Shown here: piece after piece, positions 9,319 to 19,135 of the stretch
How positions within the stretch are numbered: position 1 is the stretch's first letter
Layout: each line of letters opens with the position of its first letter
From: Paludibacter sp.
GTDB taxonomy: Bacteria > Bacteroidota > Bacteroidia > Bacteroidales > Paludibacteraceae
Reading direction: 5' to 3'
Length of the DNA: 64,000 nt
Assembly: GCA_028690665.1 (NCBI GenBank)
Contig: JAQVAV010000002.1
Span: forward strand, 1-64,000
The notes under the pieces: model-generated
The model's database searches: none
What the model was told of the DNA's origin: nothing
Seen by the model: the letters and a program-made list of their open reading frames with translations, nothing else
Translations under genes and position numbers: made by a program

Positions 9319-9444
9319 CTCACAGAATTTCAATATTCGAAATGTTAGCTACCTAAAAAATGGATAAACTAATCTATCTATCGAATGTTTAAATATTTAA
9401 GTGAATTTAATAACGCAATGTTTAATTGTCTAAAAATCTAATAC

Positions 9445-12400
9445 ATGAAGTACACAAACTTTAAATTTAAATTACGGATTTTATCAGCATTTTTAATGTT
9501 TGTCGTTTCCGGTGTTTTTGTTTATGGACAAAATATTTCAATTTCTGGCGTTGTGAAGGATGTTACAACGGGGGAACCAATTATTGGTGCTAATATTTTG
9601 GAAAAAGGAACAACGAATGGAACGATAACAAATTTTGATGGTGAATTTTCTTTTTCGGTAACCCCAAAAGCAACACTCGTTGTGAAATATGTAGGGTATC
9701 AGTCTGTTGAAATTGTGGTGACTGGACAGAAAAGCATCGATGTAGAATTAAAAGAAGATGCTATTGCACTTGGTGAAGTCGTAGCAATTGGATATGGATC
9801 TCAAAAAAAGAAAGAAGTTACGGGATCTGTTGCATCTATGAAGTCGGAAGACTTTAGTTCCGGAGTTAAAACAAGTCCAATTGGATTGGTGCAGGGTAAA
9901 GTTGCAGGATTAAACATAATAAAAACCAGCAGTGATCCAACTAATACAGGATACAATATTCAAATTCGTGGGTTTTCTACATTGGACAAAGGAGCCGGAA
10001 CTTCACCCCTTTATATAGTAGACGGAATTCCGGTAAACAATATAGACAATATCTCTCCGGATGAGATAGCATCGATGGATATATTAAAAGACGGCTCTGC
10101 TGCTGCGATATACGGTACCCGCGGAACGAACGGGGTAATTATTATAACTACAAAAAGGGGAAACAATATTAATGGTGAGGCGAGAACGATTGTAGAATAT
10201 TCAACATATCTATCTAGTTCTATTCGTAATGGAGACATGGGAATGGCAACAGCATCTGAATTTAGAAATTTAGCCACTATATCAGGAGGTAAAGTAATTC
10301 CAACTATCTATTCAGATGGGTCTGGTGTCGACTACAATACAGATTGGGTATCTGAACTAACCAGAACCGCTGCATTTACTCACAACCACAATATTGCAAT
10401 TTCCGGTTCAGCTAAAAACTTTAATTACAGAGCATCATTAAATTACAAAAATGCTGAAGGTATTGCAAAGAACTCAAACAGAGAAGAACTTATATCGAAA
10501 TTAGCGGCCTCACAAAAAGCGTTGGATGGTTGGCTTGAATTACAATACGATTTTTCATTCATGCATTATCGTAATGATTATTTTACCGGAGATTTCAAAC
10601 AAGCTGCCATTGTAAATCCAACTTACCCTATTTACGATGCCAATACTGCATCCGGATATTTTTACATACAAGGGACAGGGCAAGCCAACCCCGTCGAAGG
10701 TCTTCAACAAAAAGAATCGTATCAGGATGGAAATTATTTCAGAGGCTCAGTCAAAGCCATAATTAACATTAAATCAGTTGAAGGATTGAGAATAAATGCC
10801 TTCGGGGCCATGGAAAAAGGTGACAATTATAAATATTGGTACAACGATATTATCAATTCAGATACTGATGGTTCCGGCAAAGCTGGCAGAACAACAGATC
10901 AAAACATCAACAAGCTATTTGAAACAACTGTAGACTATTCAACTCAATGGGGCAATCACAATTTAACTTCAGTTGCTGGTATCTCTTATCAAAACTTCCT
11001 GTATGATGGGTCAGACATCTCAAATAAAGGGTTCCCAACAAGCAGCTCCAAATATTACCAAATTGGCAATGGAGACGCGAGTAAAGACTATTTGAATGCC
11101 AGTTCTTACAGAAACTCAAACACTCTGGCTGCAGTTTTTACCCGTTTAAATTATAATTATAATAATAAATATTTACTGTCGGCTTCAATTCGACGCGAGG
11201 GATCTTCCCGATTCGGAGCTAACAACAAATGGGGCTGGTTTCCGGCAGCAAGTGCTGGTTGGAGAATAAGTAGTGAAGAATTTATGCAAAACACAAAATG
11301 GTGTGATGATTTAAAAGTTAGATTTGGATTTGGTATCACCGGAAATAATCTGGCCTCTGATTTGAATTCTGTAGCTATGTTAAAAAACGGAGGATCTTTT
11401 TGGTACAACAAGAAGTATGTTTACACATATGGTGTAAGTCAAAATCAAAACGAAGATTTGAAATGGGAAAAGAAATACGAATACAACCTTGGAGTTGATT
11501 ACTCACTATTTAAAAACAGAGTATTTGGTAGTTTAGAGTTTTATTATCGCCAAACAAGAGATTTATTGTGGGAATATGAAGTTCCAACTCCTCCATATCA
11601 GTTTGAGACTCTTTTGGCTAATGCCGGACAAATGGATAGTTACGGTGTAGAATTAGCGGTAAGCCTAGTTCCCGTAAAAAACAAAGATTGGAACTGGACA
11701 ACTACACCTACAATCTCATTTAACAAAAACACTATCACAAAGCTATCCGACCCAAGTAAAGGTTTTAATTATAAACAAACAACTTCCGGAAGTGTCGGAG
11801 AAAATGGGATTATGAATACTAAAACACAACTTTTAATGGAAGGTAGTCCTGTTGGTGAATTTTACGGATATAAATTTGCAGGTTGGATGACTGATGGAGG
11901 AACACTTACTAACGACTATAATCAAAGTAATGGAACATGGATGTTCAAAACTCCGGCAGGTGGTTACACATCTGACCCTACTGAGAGCCAGAGAATGTCA
12001 CTAGGAAGTGCACAACCGTGGTTAACATATGGCTGGAATAATATGATAAGATATAAAAATATTGACTTAACATTATTCTTCCGTGGAGTTTTAGGCAACA
12101 AGGTACTCAATGTAACTCGGTGGGCATATGGGCCATCTGCATCTCAATCAATGAATGTATTTTTGAAAGATGCCAGAGAAGGAGTCTTAATAAACAAAAC
12201 ATACTTTTCTGATTATTACTTAGAAGATGGCTCATATATTAAATTAGACAATGTATCTTTAGGATATTCTGTACCCTTAAAGAATAATAAATATATACAA
12301 TCGTTACGTTTATATACAACAGCTCAAAACATATTGACATTAACCAACTACAGTGGACAAGATCCTGAAGTAAACACAACAAGTGTATGGGATTCCGGAA

Positions 12401-12468
12401 TAGACTACCCTGATTTTTATCCCACAGTTGCTACATTTTTGATTGGCTGTAATATTACTATAAATTAA
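9445..12468 (+). CDS. susC: SusC/RagA TonB-linked outer-membrane porin (starch locus)
   Basis: A 1007-residue TonB-dependent transporter. It has a signal peptide (1-28), a carboxypeptidase-D-like beta-sandwich (about 31-105, VVKDVTTGEPIIGANI), a plug domain with the IRGFSTL and DGSAAAIYGTRGTNGVI signatures (about 120-240), and a 22-strand barrel to the C terminus. It imports oligosaccharides through the outer membrane with the SusD lid encoded 16 bases downstream. The divergent LacI regulator and the GH13 enzymes point to maltooligosaccharides as cargo. Confidence 0.95.
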   Translation: MKYTNFKFKLRILSAFLMFVVSGVFVYGQNISISGVVKDVTTGEPIIGANILEKGTTNGTITNFDGEFSFSVTPKATLVVKYVGYQSVEIVVTGQKSIDVELKEDAIALGEVVAIGYGSQKKKEVTGSVASMKSEDFSSGVKTSPIGLVQGKVAGLNIIKTSSDPTNTGYNIQIRGFSTLDKGAGTSPLYIVDGIPVNNIDNISPDEIASMDILKDGSAAAIYGTRGTNGVIIITTKRGNNINGEARTIVEYSTYLSSSIRNGDMGMATASEFRNLATISGGKVIPTIYSDGSGVDYNTDWVSELTRTAAFTHNHNIAISGSAKNFNYRASLNYKNAEGIAKNSNREELISKLAASQKALDGWLELQYDFSFMHYRNDYFTGDFKQAAIVNPTYPIYDANTASGYFYIQGTGQANPVEGLQQKESYQDGNYFRGSVKAIINIKSVEGLRINAFGAMEKGDNYKYWYNDIINSDTDGSGKAGRTTDQNINKLFETTVDYSTQWGNHNLTSVAGISYQNFLYDGSDISNKGFPTSSSKYYQIGNGDASKDYLNASSYRNSNTLAAVFTRLNYNYNNKYLLSASIRREGSSRFGANNKWGWFPAASAGWRISSEEFMQNTKWCDDLKVRFGFGITGNNLASDLNSVAMLKNGGSFWYNKKYVYTYGVSQNQNEDLKWEKKYEYNLGVDYSLFKNRVFGSLEFYYRQTRDLLWEYEVPTPPYQFETLLANAGQMDSYGVELAVSLVPVKNKDWNWTTTPTISFNKNTITKLSDPSKGFNYKQTTSGSVGENGIMNTKTQLLMEGSPVGEFYGYKFAGWMTDGGTLTNDYNQSNGTWMFKTPAGGYTSDPTESQRMSLGSAQPWLTYGWNNMIRYKNIDLTLFFRGVLGNKVLNVTRWAYGPSASQSMNVFLKDAREGVLINKTYFSDYYLEDGSYIKLDNVSLGYSVPLKNNKYIQSLRLYTTAQNILTLTNYSGQDPEVNTTSVWDSGIDYPDFYPTVATFLIGCNITIN

Positions 12469-12484
12469 TTAAAACGCTAATAAC

Positions 12485-14176
12485 ATGAAAAGAATACTTT
12501 ATATACTATTCATTATAGTGCTTTCATTTTCTTTTAACTCCTGCGATAGTTGGCTTGAAGAAAAGAATTATGGAAATCCAACGGTGGAAGATATGGTTCA
12601 AAGTGAAGATAATATTGTTTTGCTGGTTGGACAAGCTTATGCAGACATAAAATGGGTACACGACCACTGGGGATATTGGGGTGTTAGCTCCTTAACATCA
12701 GATGAATGTGTTTGCCCCGTTCGTATGCCGGGAGAACATTGGTCAGATGGTGGATATTGGAAAAACCTGAATACTCATAAATGGAATTCTTTTGCAGATG
12801 CCTTCAAAAACATATGGAATACGACTATTTCAGGAGCTATATTATGCAACAAAGTAATTTCGACTTTAAACGACAACAAATCAGCTATGTCTGAAAGCAA
12901 CTACAACCAATATGTTGCGGAATTAGAAGTACTTCGGAGTTACTATTATTACATGCTCTTTGATTGTTTTGGACGAGTTCCATATACAGAAGAGTTTAAA
13001 GAAGAAACACAACCTCTAATGGAACCCAATCTCGTTTGGTCCAATTTAGTTAGTTGTCTTGAACGTAATGCCCCAAATCTTCCTGTTGTAACCGATGCAA
13101 ACAGAGATGTAAATTATGGTAGAGTTACGCAAGGAATGGCTTATGCCTTGCTTGCTCGTCTATATCTGAATGCCACATCATTTGGATGCACACCTCAAAA
13201 TGTATCTGTAGACGGCATGACATTTAATTCGGAAGCAGATTTTTACACTAAAGCCATTCAAAGTTGCGACAAAATTATTGATGCTAGTTCATATACAATT
13301 GAAGAAAACTTTTTTGATAATTTTAAAATTAATAACGAAAATAGTAAAGAAAATATTTTTGTTATAGTTGAAAATGGTAATTCTTCATTTGATTCCAGAA
13401 CAAATGGAAGCATGTCAAATAAGTTACGCTTAACCATGTTGACCTTACATTACTCTCAACAGACAACCTGGAATATGATAACAAAACCGTGGAATGGATT
13501 TTGTGCCAGACCGAAATTCATTGAACGTTATGAATCAACAGATGTACGTGGCCCAGGCAATGAGGGATTAGGTACAAAAAATACAAAACAATGGGGTTGG
13601 TTTGTTGGGCCAATTTACGATGCAGCAGGAGCAAATATCCTAAAAGATGAAAATCAAGATCAAGCTATTATCAGATCAGATATAGAATCGTTAGATGCCG
13701 CCAAATGGGGTGATGGAGCACGAATGTTTAAATACGAAGTTGACAAAGAAGGCAAATACGCTTATTGTGAAAATGACTTTGTATTATTCAGGTATGCCGA
13801 TGTTCTGTATATGAAAGAAGAAGCAATATTACGTGGAGGAACAGGAACCTCCGGCATATCAACTGAAGATTTTCAGCGAATTCGCAAACGTGCATTTGCT
13901 TATGATACGGATGGAGGAGCATCCAAAGTTTACACACCTGCAACACTTACTCTTGAAGAATTACTCAATGAACGCGGCAGAGAATTTGCATGGGAAAACA
14001 TACGACGTAGAGATCTAATTAGATTTAATAAATTCTCAGACAGCAATTATGTTCAATATGTTGAAGGAAAAGAAGATTTCAGGAAATGGTTTCCAATTCC
14101 ATATTCTGTCATTGAAAAGTCAGTCAGAGATGATCAAGGAAATCCAATTTGGACACAAAATCCAGGATACAATTAA
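12485..14176 (+). CDS. susD: SusD/RagB glycan-binding lipoprotein (starch locus)
   Basis: A 563-residue surface lipoprotein. The signal ends in a lipobox with Cys20 (FSFNSC). TPR-like helices of the SusD fold follow (EVLRSYYYYMLFDCFGRVPY near 149-168; MAYALLARLYLNAT near 220-233). The C terminus has the family pattern LLNERGREFAWENIRRRDLIRF. It caps the SusC barrel and selects the oligosaccharide. The gene is 16 bases after susC and clearly in the same operon. Confidence 0.95.
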   Translation: MKRILYILFIIVLSFSFNSCDSWLEEKNYGNPTVEDMVQSEDNIVLLVGQAYADIKWVHDHWGYWGVSSLTSDECVCPVRMPGEHWSDGGYWKNLNTHKWNSFADAFKNIWNTTISGAILCNKVISTLNDNKSAMSESNYNQYVAELEVLRSYYYYMLFDCFGRVPYTEEFKEETQPLMEPNLVWSNLVSCLERNAPNLPVVTDANRDVNYGRVTQGMAYALLARLYLNATSFGCTPQNVSVDGMTFNSEADFYTKAIQSCDKIIDASSYTIEENFFDNFKINNENSKENIFVIVENGNSSFDSRTNGSMSNKLRLTMLTLHYSQQTTWNMITKPWNGFCARPKFIERYESTDVRGPGNEGLGTKNTKQWGWFVGPIYDAAGANILKDENQDQAIIRSDIESLDAAKWGDGARMFKYEVDKEGKYAYCENDFVLFRYADVLYMKEEAILRGGTGTSGISTEDFQRIRKRAFAYDTDGGASKVYTPATLTLEELLNERGREFAWENIRRRDLIRFNKFSDSNYVQYVEGKEDFRKWFPIPYSVIEKSVRDDQGNPIWTQNPGYN

Positions 14177-14228
14177 AATAATTTATTCATCAATTAACAA
14201 AACAATAACCATTTAAATTTAATTAAAA

Positions 14229-15434
14229 ATGAGAACATTCAAAAAGTTTAGTTTATTCGCAGCTGCTCTTACACTAGTATTCTCTGCTTTTACATCGTGC
14301 AAAAGCGACGATGATCCAGAAGTTATAGTCGAAGATGGCTTTTATGTTACAGGAGACGCTACAGGAGGTAGTACCTTATCTGTAAATTATCGTATGGCTT
14401 CTGGGCTAAATGAAGTTACAAAAGAAAAAAGATCTGGAATGTATGAAAAGTATGTTGCCTTAGAATCAAATAAAGATTTTACGTTATTACTCAAAGAAGG
14501 CACCGTGGAAACTAAATACAGCGCAGTATTGGAAGAGTTTAATACAAACGGAGAAAATGATCAACCTACAGTTACTTTATTAAAAGGAACATTAATAAGT
14601 GGAACAGCAGCAGAAATCGCTCCAATGAAGGTGACAACCAGCGGATTATACCACATAGTTTTAGATCTGAATGTAGATGGTGATTTAGCTAATCCTCTTA
14701 TTGTTGTAGCTCCGGTAGAATGGGGAATTCGTGGGGTTAATGGAGATTGGGGTTGGAAAAAAATGAAAGCGAGTGATTTTAATCGCACTACAATGACATG
14801 GGATACCACTATCGCTACCACAAGTGCTAGCACATTTAAATTTGCTTATGGTGGAGGTTGGAAAATTCAGCTTGATGATGCCGGACTTGTAAAAGCAAAC
14901 ACTAACTTAGGAGTAGATATGATTCAAGGAGGTAGTGATATTGATATGCCTAAAGGTACTGATATCAAGCTAACTCTTACATGGACTTTAGCTGGAGGAG
15001 ACCTCTCCAAAAGTTACGCTATGAGTTTAACTGGTGATATCATTATTGAAGATCCTTCTACTTTCGTTGTAGGATTTAGTGGCAACGCATTTGGGTCAAA
15101 TACAACTCCTCCATCAGAATGGGGAGATCCATCAGGTGCCACACTGGCAGTATATGATGCAGCGAATAGTTCAATAACAAACGAAGCAACTAAAGCTGGA
15201 ACTTACGTTTACAACATCAGTAATCTTACAATGGATGCAAGCAAAGAATTCAAAGTAAGGTACAATGGTGCTTGGATAGGAGTTGGAGGTATAGCTACAA
15301 TGGATGGAGAAACATTTACAGGGACAGACAACTTTATTGTTGGAGAAACTACAACCTATTCTAATGTTAAATTTGAGGTAGCTTGGAATGGTTCTAAAGC
15401 AACTGCCATTAAAGTTATATTTACAAAAATTTAG
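14229..15434 (+). CDS. susE: SusE/SusF-type starch-binding lipoprotein
   Basis: A 401-residue lipoprotein with the signal ending at Cys24 (FTSC) and a charged KSDDDPE tail suited to surface export. Two or more beta-sandwich modules follow. The segment GIRGVNGDWGWKKMKASDFN near 171-190 matches the starch-binding modules of SusE/SusF, in which the Trp residues stack on glucan helices. It lies 52 bases after susD. Length is similar to Bacteroides SusE. No SusF follows; an insertion element lies 32 bases downstream. Confidence 0.82.
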   Translation: MRTFKKFSLFAAALTLVFSAFTSCKSDDDPEVIVEDGFYVTGDATGGSTLSVNYRMASGLNEVTKEKRSGMYEKYVALESNKDFTLLLKEGTVETKYSAVLEEFNTNGENDQPTVTLLKGTLISGTAAEIAPMKVTTSGLYHIVLDLNVDGDLANPLIVVAPVEWGIRGVNGDWGWKKMKASDFNRTTMTWDTTIATTSASTFKFAYGGGWKIQLDDAGLVKANTNLGVDMIQGGSDIDMPKGTDIKLTLTWTLAGGDLSKSYAMSLTGDIIIEDPSTFVVGFSGNAFGSNTTPPSEWGDPSGATLAVYDAANSSITNEATKAGTYVYNISNLTMDASKEFKVRYNGAWIGVGGIATMDGETFTGTDNFIVGETTTYSNVKFEVAWNGSKATAIKVIFTKI

Positions 15435-15475
15435 TTTTTTAACCTTCAAGAAAGAGGATGATCTTTTGAACTGCG

Positions 15476-15505
15476 CCCCAAAAGTTAGACAAAAAACTTT
15501 TGGGG
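15476..15505 (+). terminator. Hairpin at the left end of the IS
   Basis: CCCCAAAAGTT (15476-15486) and AACTTTTGGGG (15495-15505) form a perfect 11-bp stem that uses the terminal repeat itself, followed by TGTTTTTA. Such end hairpins in IS3 elements stop read-through transcription. Here it may replace the split sus terminator. Confidence 0.6.
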
Positions 15506-15512
15506 TGTTTTT

Positions 15513-16872
15513 ATGTCAACAACAAGAAAAAATCGAAAGCATAGCCTTTCAGAGAAATTAAAAGTAGTAGAATTATACCAAACAGGTTATGGTTGTACTA
15601 CTATAAGTAGAGAACTCAATATTAGTGAAACCATAGTTCAACGTTGGATAAATATCTATCGAGCATTAGGTCTCTCTGGGTTCAATAAGCAGAGTTCTAA
15701 ACATGTTCCAGTGTCATTTAAAATGCAGGTAGTTAGAGATGTTCTGGAAAAATCATTATCTTGCCAAGTCGGCTGGATTAAAATACAATGTAAGTGAAAC
15801 TGCTGTTAACACATGGGTTTCGAAAGTCAAAACAGGAGGATATTCCTCACTTGCACAGACAAAACAATTAGAGCGACCTTCAAAAGATATGGGAAGACCC
15901 AAGAAAAAACAACCGGAAACAGAATTAGAGAAGCTTCAGCAGGAGCTATGTTATCTTAGAGCAGAGAATGTTTACCTAAAAAAATTGAGAGCCTTAGTAC
16001 AGGAAAGGATAGCACGCGAAAGCGGGAAACAGTCCGGGTCATCGAAGAACTGAGGCTTGAATACGACCTTTCAGATTTATTGAAAGTCTCGTCGATGGCA
16101 CGTGCAACGTTTTATTATCATATAAAACAGTTACAATCCCCTGATAAATATGATTCTATGCGCAAGCAGATTAATGATATTTTTCACGCCAATAAAGGTA
16201 GATATGGCTACAGACGTATTACCCTGGAACTGCACAATAATTCTATGGTAATTAATCATAAAACCGTAGGCAGATTAATGCGGAAAAGTGGATTGAAATG
16301 TCATGTGAGACTCAAAAAGTACCGTTCTTACAGAGGAATTGCAGGTAAAATTGCTTCTAATATCCTTGAGCGGGATTTTAAAGCAGCATCTCCCAACAAG
16401 AAATGGGTGACAGATGTAACGGAGTTTGCATTGTTCGGACACAAAATATATCTATCTCCCATTTTGGACTTGTTTAATGGAGAAATAATAAGTTATAGTA
16501 TAGCCCTCATCCCAATTTACTAATGGTCACAAATATGCTCAGTAAAGCACCCAAAGGCATAAAGAAAGATACAGAGCTTGTTTTACATTCTGATCAGGGT
16601 TGGCATTATCTCAACATGCAACTTATCAAAGAATGCTTAAAAACAAAGGAATAGTGCAAAGTATGTCTCGTAAGGGAAATTGTTTAGATAATGCAGTTAT
16701 GGAAAACTTTTTTGGATTACTTAAATCAGAATTGTTATATTTAGAGAAATTTAGCTCCATCGAAAACTTTGAATATGAGCTTAAGAGCTATATTCATTAC
16801 TATAACAACTTTAGAATCAAAGAGAAACTAAAAGGACTAAGTCCGGTTATGTTTCGAACTCAGTCCAATTAA
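15513..16872 (+). pseudogene. IS150-type transposase (OrfA-OrfB), frameshifted
   Basis: The OrfA helix-turn-helix (KLKVVELYQTGYGCTTISRE) begins at 15513 but the frame is lost near 15755-15780 and resumes +1 with a second HTH and a coiled coil. An A7 run at 15978-15984 is a normal programmed -1 frameshift site and leads into OrfB. OrfB carries the DDE catalytic core: Asp in WVTDVTEF, Asp in HSDQGWHY and Glu in DNAVMENFFG. The frame breaks again near 16503 and near 16610. Three lesions besides the programmed shift make it non-functional. Confidence 0.88.
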
Positions 16873-17050
16873 ATTTTAATTATTAATCCGTCCAACTTTT
16901 GGGGGTAGATCAGCAAATTGATACCCTCTTTTTTGAAATATATCTATTTGTTAACTTGTGGGAAATTTTATTTGTTGAATATTAAGCTCCCTTTTTCTTT
17001 TTAGAGGAAACTACCCCCGCCATTTAATTAAGAAATTATTTGAAAAATAG

Positions 17051-17058
17051 TACCTTTG
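17051..17058 (+). promoter_or_regulatory. -7 box for the transglutaminase-RNase H pair
   Basis: TACCTTTG is an exact TAnnTTTG match about 23 bases before the ATG at 17081. A canonical -33 TTTG at 19 bases spacing is not present. Confidence 0.45.
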
Positions 17059-17080
17059 TCAGTGTTTAAAAATATTGGAT

Positions 17081-18271
17081 ATGATGATTATTCAGAGGGT
17101 TCGTCATGGTTGGCGACTGATAATGCTGGTGGCAATATTGTTAATTGGAGGTGGACTGTATTGGTTTAATTATTCTTCTTTTAGCCCCGGATTTGAAATT
17201 ACTGATGATTTGGGTGGGAATATTTTCCCTTCTGCTATTTTGTCGGTTGCAACAACCGACGAACAGGTAATTGTTCCTGATGATTCCATGTATGTTGGTA
17301 ATCCGAAATCTCTGATTGCTGTACATCTTCGTTCTGGAAAAGCTAACAGCCGGGTGAGGATAGAAGTGGCTGAGTCAAAATTTTTCTCTCGTTCGGTTTC
17401 TGAATTTGTATTGAATGATGCGCGTACCGGATATTATATTTATCCGGATATTATTTGGAACTATGATGCGCTGAAAAATAATGTGCAAGCCGAACCAGTA
17501 AGTGTTGTGGTGTCAGTGGAGATAAATGGTAAGGAGCTGGGTCAACAGGTACGCACATTCTCTGTTCGTAGTATCAACGAGTGTCTGTTAGGTTATGTCA
17601 GCCATGCTAAAAAATATCATGATACAGGTATTTTTTTTGCTGCATACGTTAACGAAGATCATCCCATGATTGATCAGGTGTTACGCGAAGCATTGAACAC
17701 CCGAATTGTCAATCGTTTCCCGGGATATCAGGTGGGTGGCCCTGCTGCTGTAGAAAAACAGGTGTATGCCCTTTGGAATGTCTTGCAAAAGAGAAAGTTC
17801 CGTTATAGTTCTGTTTCCAATACCAGTCTTTCAAGTAATGTTGTATTTTCACAAAGGGTACGAACGTTCGAAGATGCCCTGAACTCTTCCCAGATCAATT
17901 GTGTGGATGGTAGTGTCCTTTTTGCATCTCTTTTACGCGCTATCAATATAACGCCCGTACTCATTCGCACCCGTGGGCACATGTTTGTGGGATATTATAC
18001 CGATTCACATAAAAAGGGAATTAGTTATCTCGAAACAACCATGATTGGTGATGTGGATATGGATGATTTTTTCCCGGACGAACAACTGGATTCGACTATG
18101 GTTGGAAAATCACAAAACCAAATGTCGCTGATTACATTTGAGAAATCTAAAGAATATGCCCTGAAAAAATACCAGCAAAATGAAGAAAATATCCGTTCTG
18201 GTAAGCAGGGTTATATGTTTCTGGAAATATCCAAAGCTGTTCGGCGCAATATTCAGCCAATAGGAAAATAA
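17081..18271 (+). CDS. Membrane-anchored transglutaminase-like protein
   Basis: A 396-residue protein with one N-terminal membrane segment (about 12-29), a beta-rich middle part (about 40-165) and a transglutaminase/cysteine-protease fold. The triad is readable: Cys274 in INCVDGSVLFASLL, His300 in RTRGHMFVGYY and an acid near 318-324 (LETTMIGD). The bulk should lie in the periplasm. Its substrate is unknown. I prefer the ATG at 17081 over the in-frame TTG at 17075. The next gene follows after 27 bases, so they probably share a transcript. Confidence 0.7.
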   Translation: MMIIQRVRHGWRLIMLVAILLIGGGLYWFNYSSFSPGFEITDDLGGNIFPSAILSVATTDEQVIVPDDSMYVGNPKSLIAVHLRSGKANSRVRIEVAESKFFSRSVSEFVLNDARTGYYIYPDIIWNYDALKNNVQAEPVSVVVSVEINGKELGQQVRTFSVRSINECLLGYVSHAKKYHDTGIFFAAYVNEDHPMIDQVLREALNTRIVNRFPGYQVGGPAAVEKQVYALWNVLQKRKFRYSSVSNTSLSSNVVFSQRVRTFEDALNSSQINCVDGSVLFASLLRAINITPVLIRTRGHMFVGYYTDSHKKGISYLETTMIGDVDMDDFFPDEQLDSTMVGKSQNQMSLITFEKSKEYALKKYQQNEENIRSGKQGYMFLEISKAVRRNIQPIGK

Positions 18272-18298
18272 TAGACAGAATAAAGAAAACTAATACGT

Positions 18299-19093
18299 TT
18301 GAATCCTGTAAAACTTAACATACATATAGATCTGGTGGACGAAACTAAAATCGGTTGCCGGATTACGGATGCTAATACCAGTAATCAGCTGTTGTATTAT
18401 CCGGTTGAAAGGACTGTGGAGTTCTCGGAACAAAACGTGTTGGTTGGTACGATTAACAAAAATTACGATCAGTTTGAAAAAGTGATCCGTTCAGCTATTG
18501 ATGGAAAAATCAGAAAAGGTCAGAAGATCCGTTGTGTGTTTATTGAGAATTTTCCTTTTTTGAAAGAAGCTGATTTTGACAAGTATATTATCGTTGATCG
18601 TCGGAACAACAAGTTGGAAATTACGATGCAGAAAGTTCCGGTTGAGGAAGTCGCACAGATATATGCAGATGGCTCGTATGCTTCAGAAACGAAACAATCA
18701 GGGCTGGCTGTATCTGTTTACTGGCCTGATGGACAAAAAAATACTTTTTCAGCAACTTTTCATGGTGGAAGCAATAATCAGATGGAACTAAAGGCGGTAA
18801 TAGAAGGGCTGAAGTTATTGACAGATGAAGATACGATTCAAGTGAATACCGATAGCCGGTATGTTATTCGTGGATTGGCACAGTGGATCCATTTTTGGTG
18901 CTATAACGACTGGCAATCAGCTTACGGACAACCCGTGAAATTTGCCCGGGACTGGCAGGAAGCTGATGCATTGTGCCGGCAAAAAAGAATTATTTTCTAT
19001 TGGGTAAAAGGTCATTCGGGTAATGAGGAACACGGTATTTGCCACGATTTGGCAAAACATTCAGCGATAATTAAGATTGATAAGAATTTGTAA
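18299..19093 (+). CDS. RNase HI domain with a novel N-terminal domain
   Basis: The C-terminal half (about 117-257) is a ribonuclease HI fold that cuts RNA in RNA-DNA hybrids. The metal ligands are present: Asp124 in YADGSY, Glu163 in NNQMELKAV, Asp185 in NTDSRYV, and His239 with Asp250 in VKGHSGNEEHGICHDLA. The first 115 residues form a separate beta-rich domain that I do not recognise; it is not the usual hybrid-binding domain. The start is a TTG, because the next in-frame Met lies near residue 110, inside the protein. The gene is convergent with the MATE gene. Confidence 0.8.
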   Translation: MNPVKLNIHIDLVDETKIGCRITDANTSNQLLYYPVERTVEFSEQNVLVGTINKNYDQFEKVIRSAIDGKIRKGQKIRCVFIENFPFLKEADFDKYIIVDRRNNKLEITMQKVPVEEVAQIYADGSYASETKQSGLAVSVYWPDGQKNTFSATFHGGSNNQMELKAVIEGLKLLTDEDTIQVNTDSRYVIRGLAQWIHFWCYNDWQSAYGQPVKFARDWQEADALCRQKRIIFYWVKGHSGNEEHGICHDLAKHSAIIKIDKNL

Positions 19094-19135
19094 ACAGCTT
19101 ACTAACTATGATTGAATGAGTCCATTTTTTCTGAA

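Larger units (their letters stand above)
15467..16912 (+). mobile_element. IS3-family (IS150-type) insertion sequence, decayed
   Basis: A 1446-bp element bounded by imperfect inverted repeats: TGAACTGCGCCCCAAAAGTT at 15467 and the complement of the right end 16890-16912 (TGATCTACCCCCAAAAGTTGG). About 20 of 24 positions agree. Ends and transposase type are those of the IS150 group of IS3. No target-site duplication is visible. The transposase frames are broken in several places, so the copy is old and cannot move by itself. Confidence 0.88.
15445..16937 (+). terminator. Sus-operon terminator hairpin split by the IS
   Basis: Left of the insertion is TTCAAGAAAGAGG (15445-15457). Right of it is CCTCTTTTTTGAA (16925-16937). 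These are complementary over 13 positions with one G-T pair. Joined, they form an AAAGAGG-loop-CCTCTTTTTT hairpin, the normal shape of a Rho-independent terminator for the susE end. The insertion sequence occupies the loop. Confidence 0.6.
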
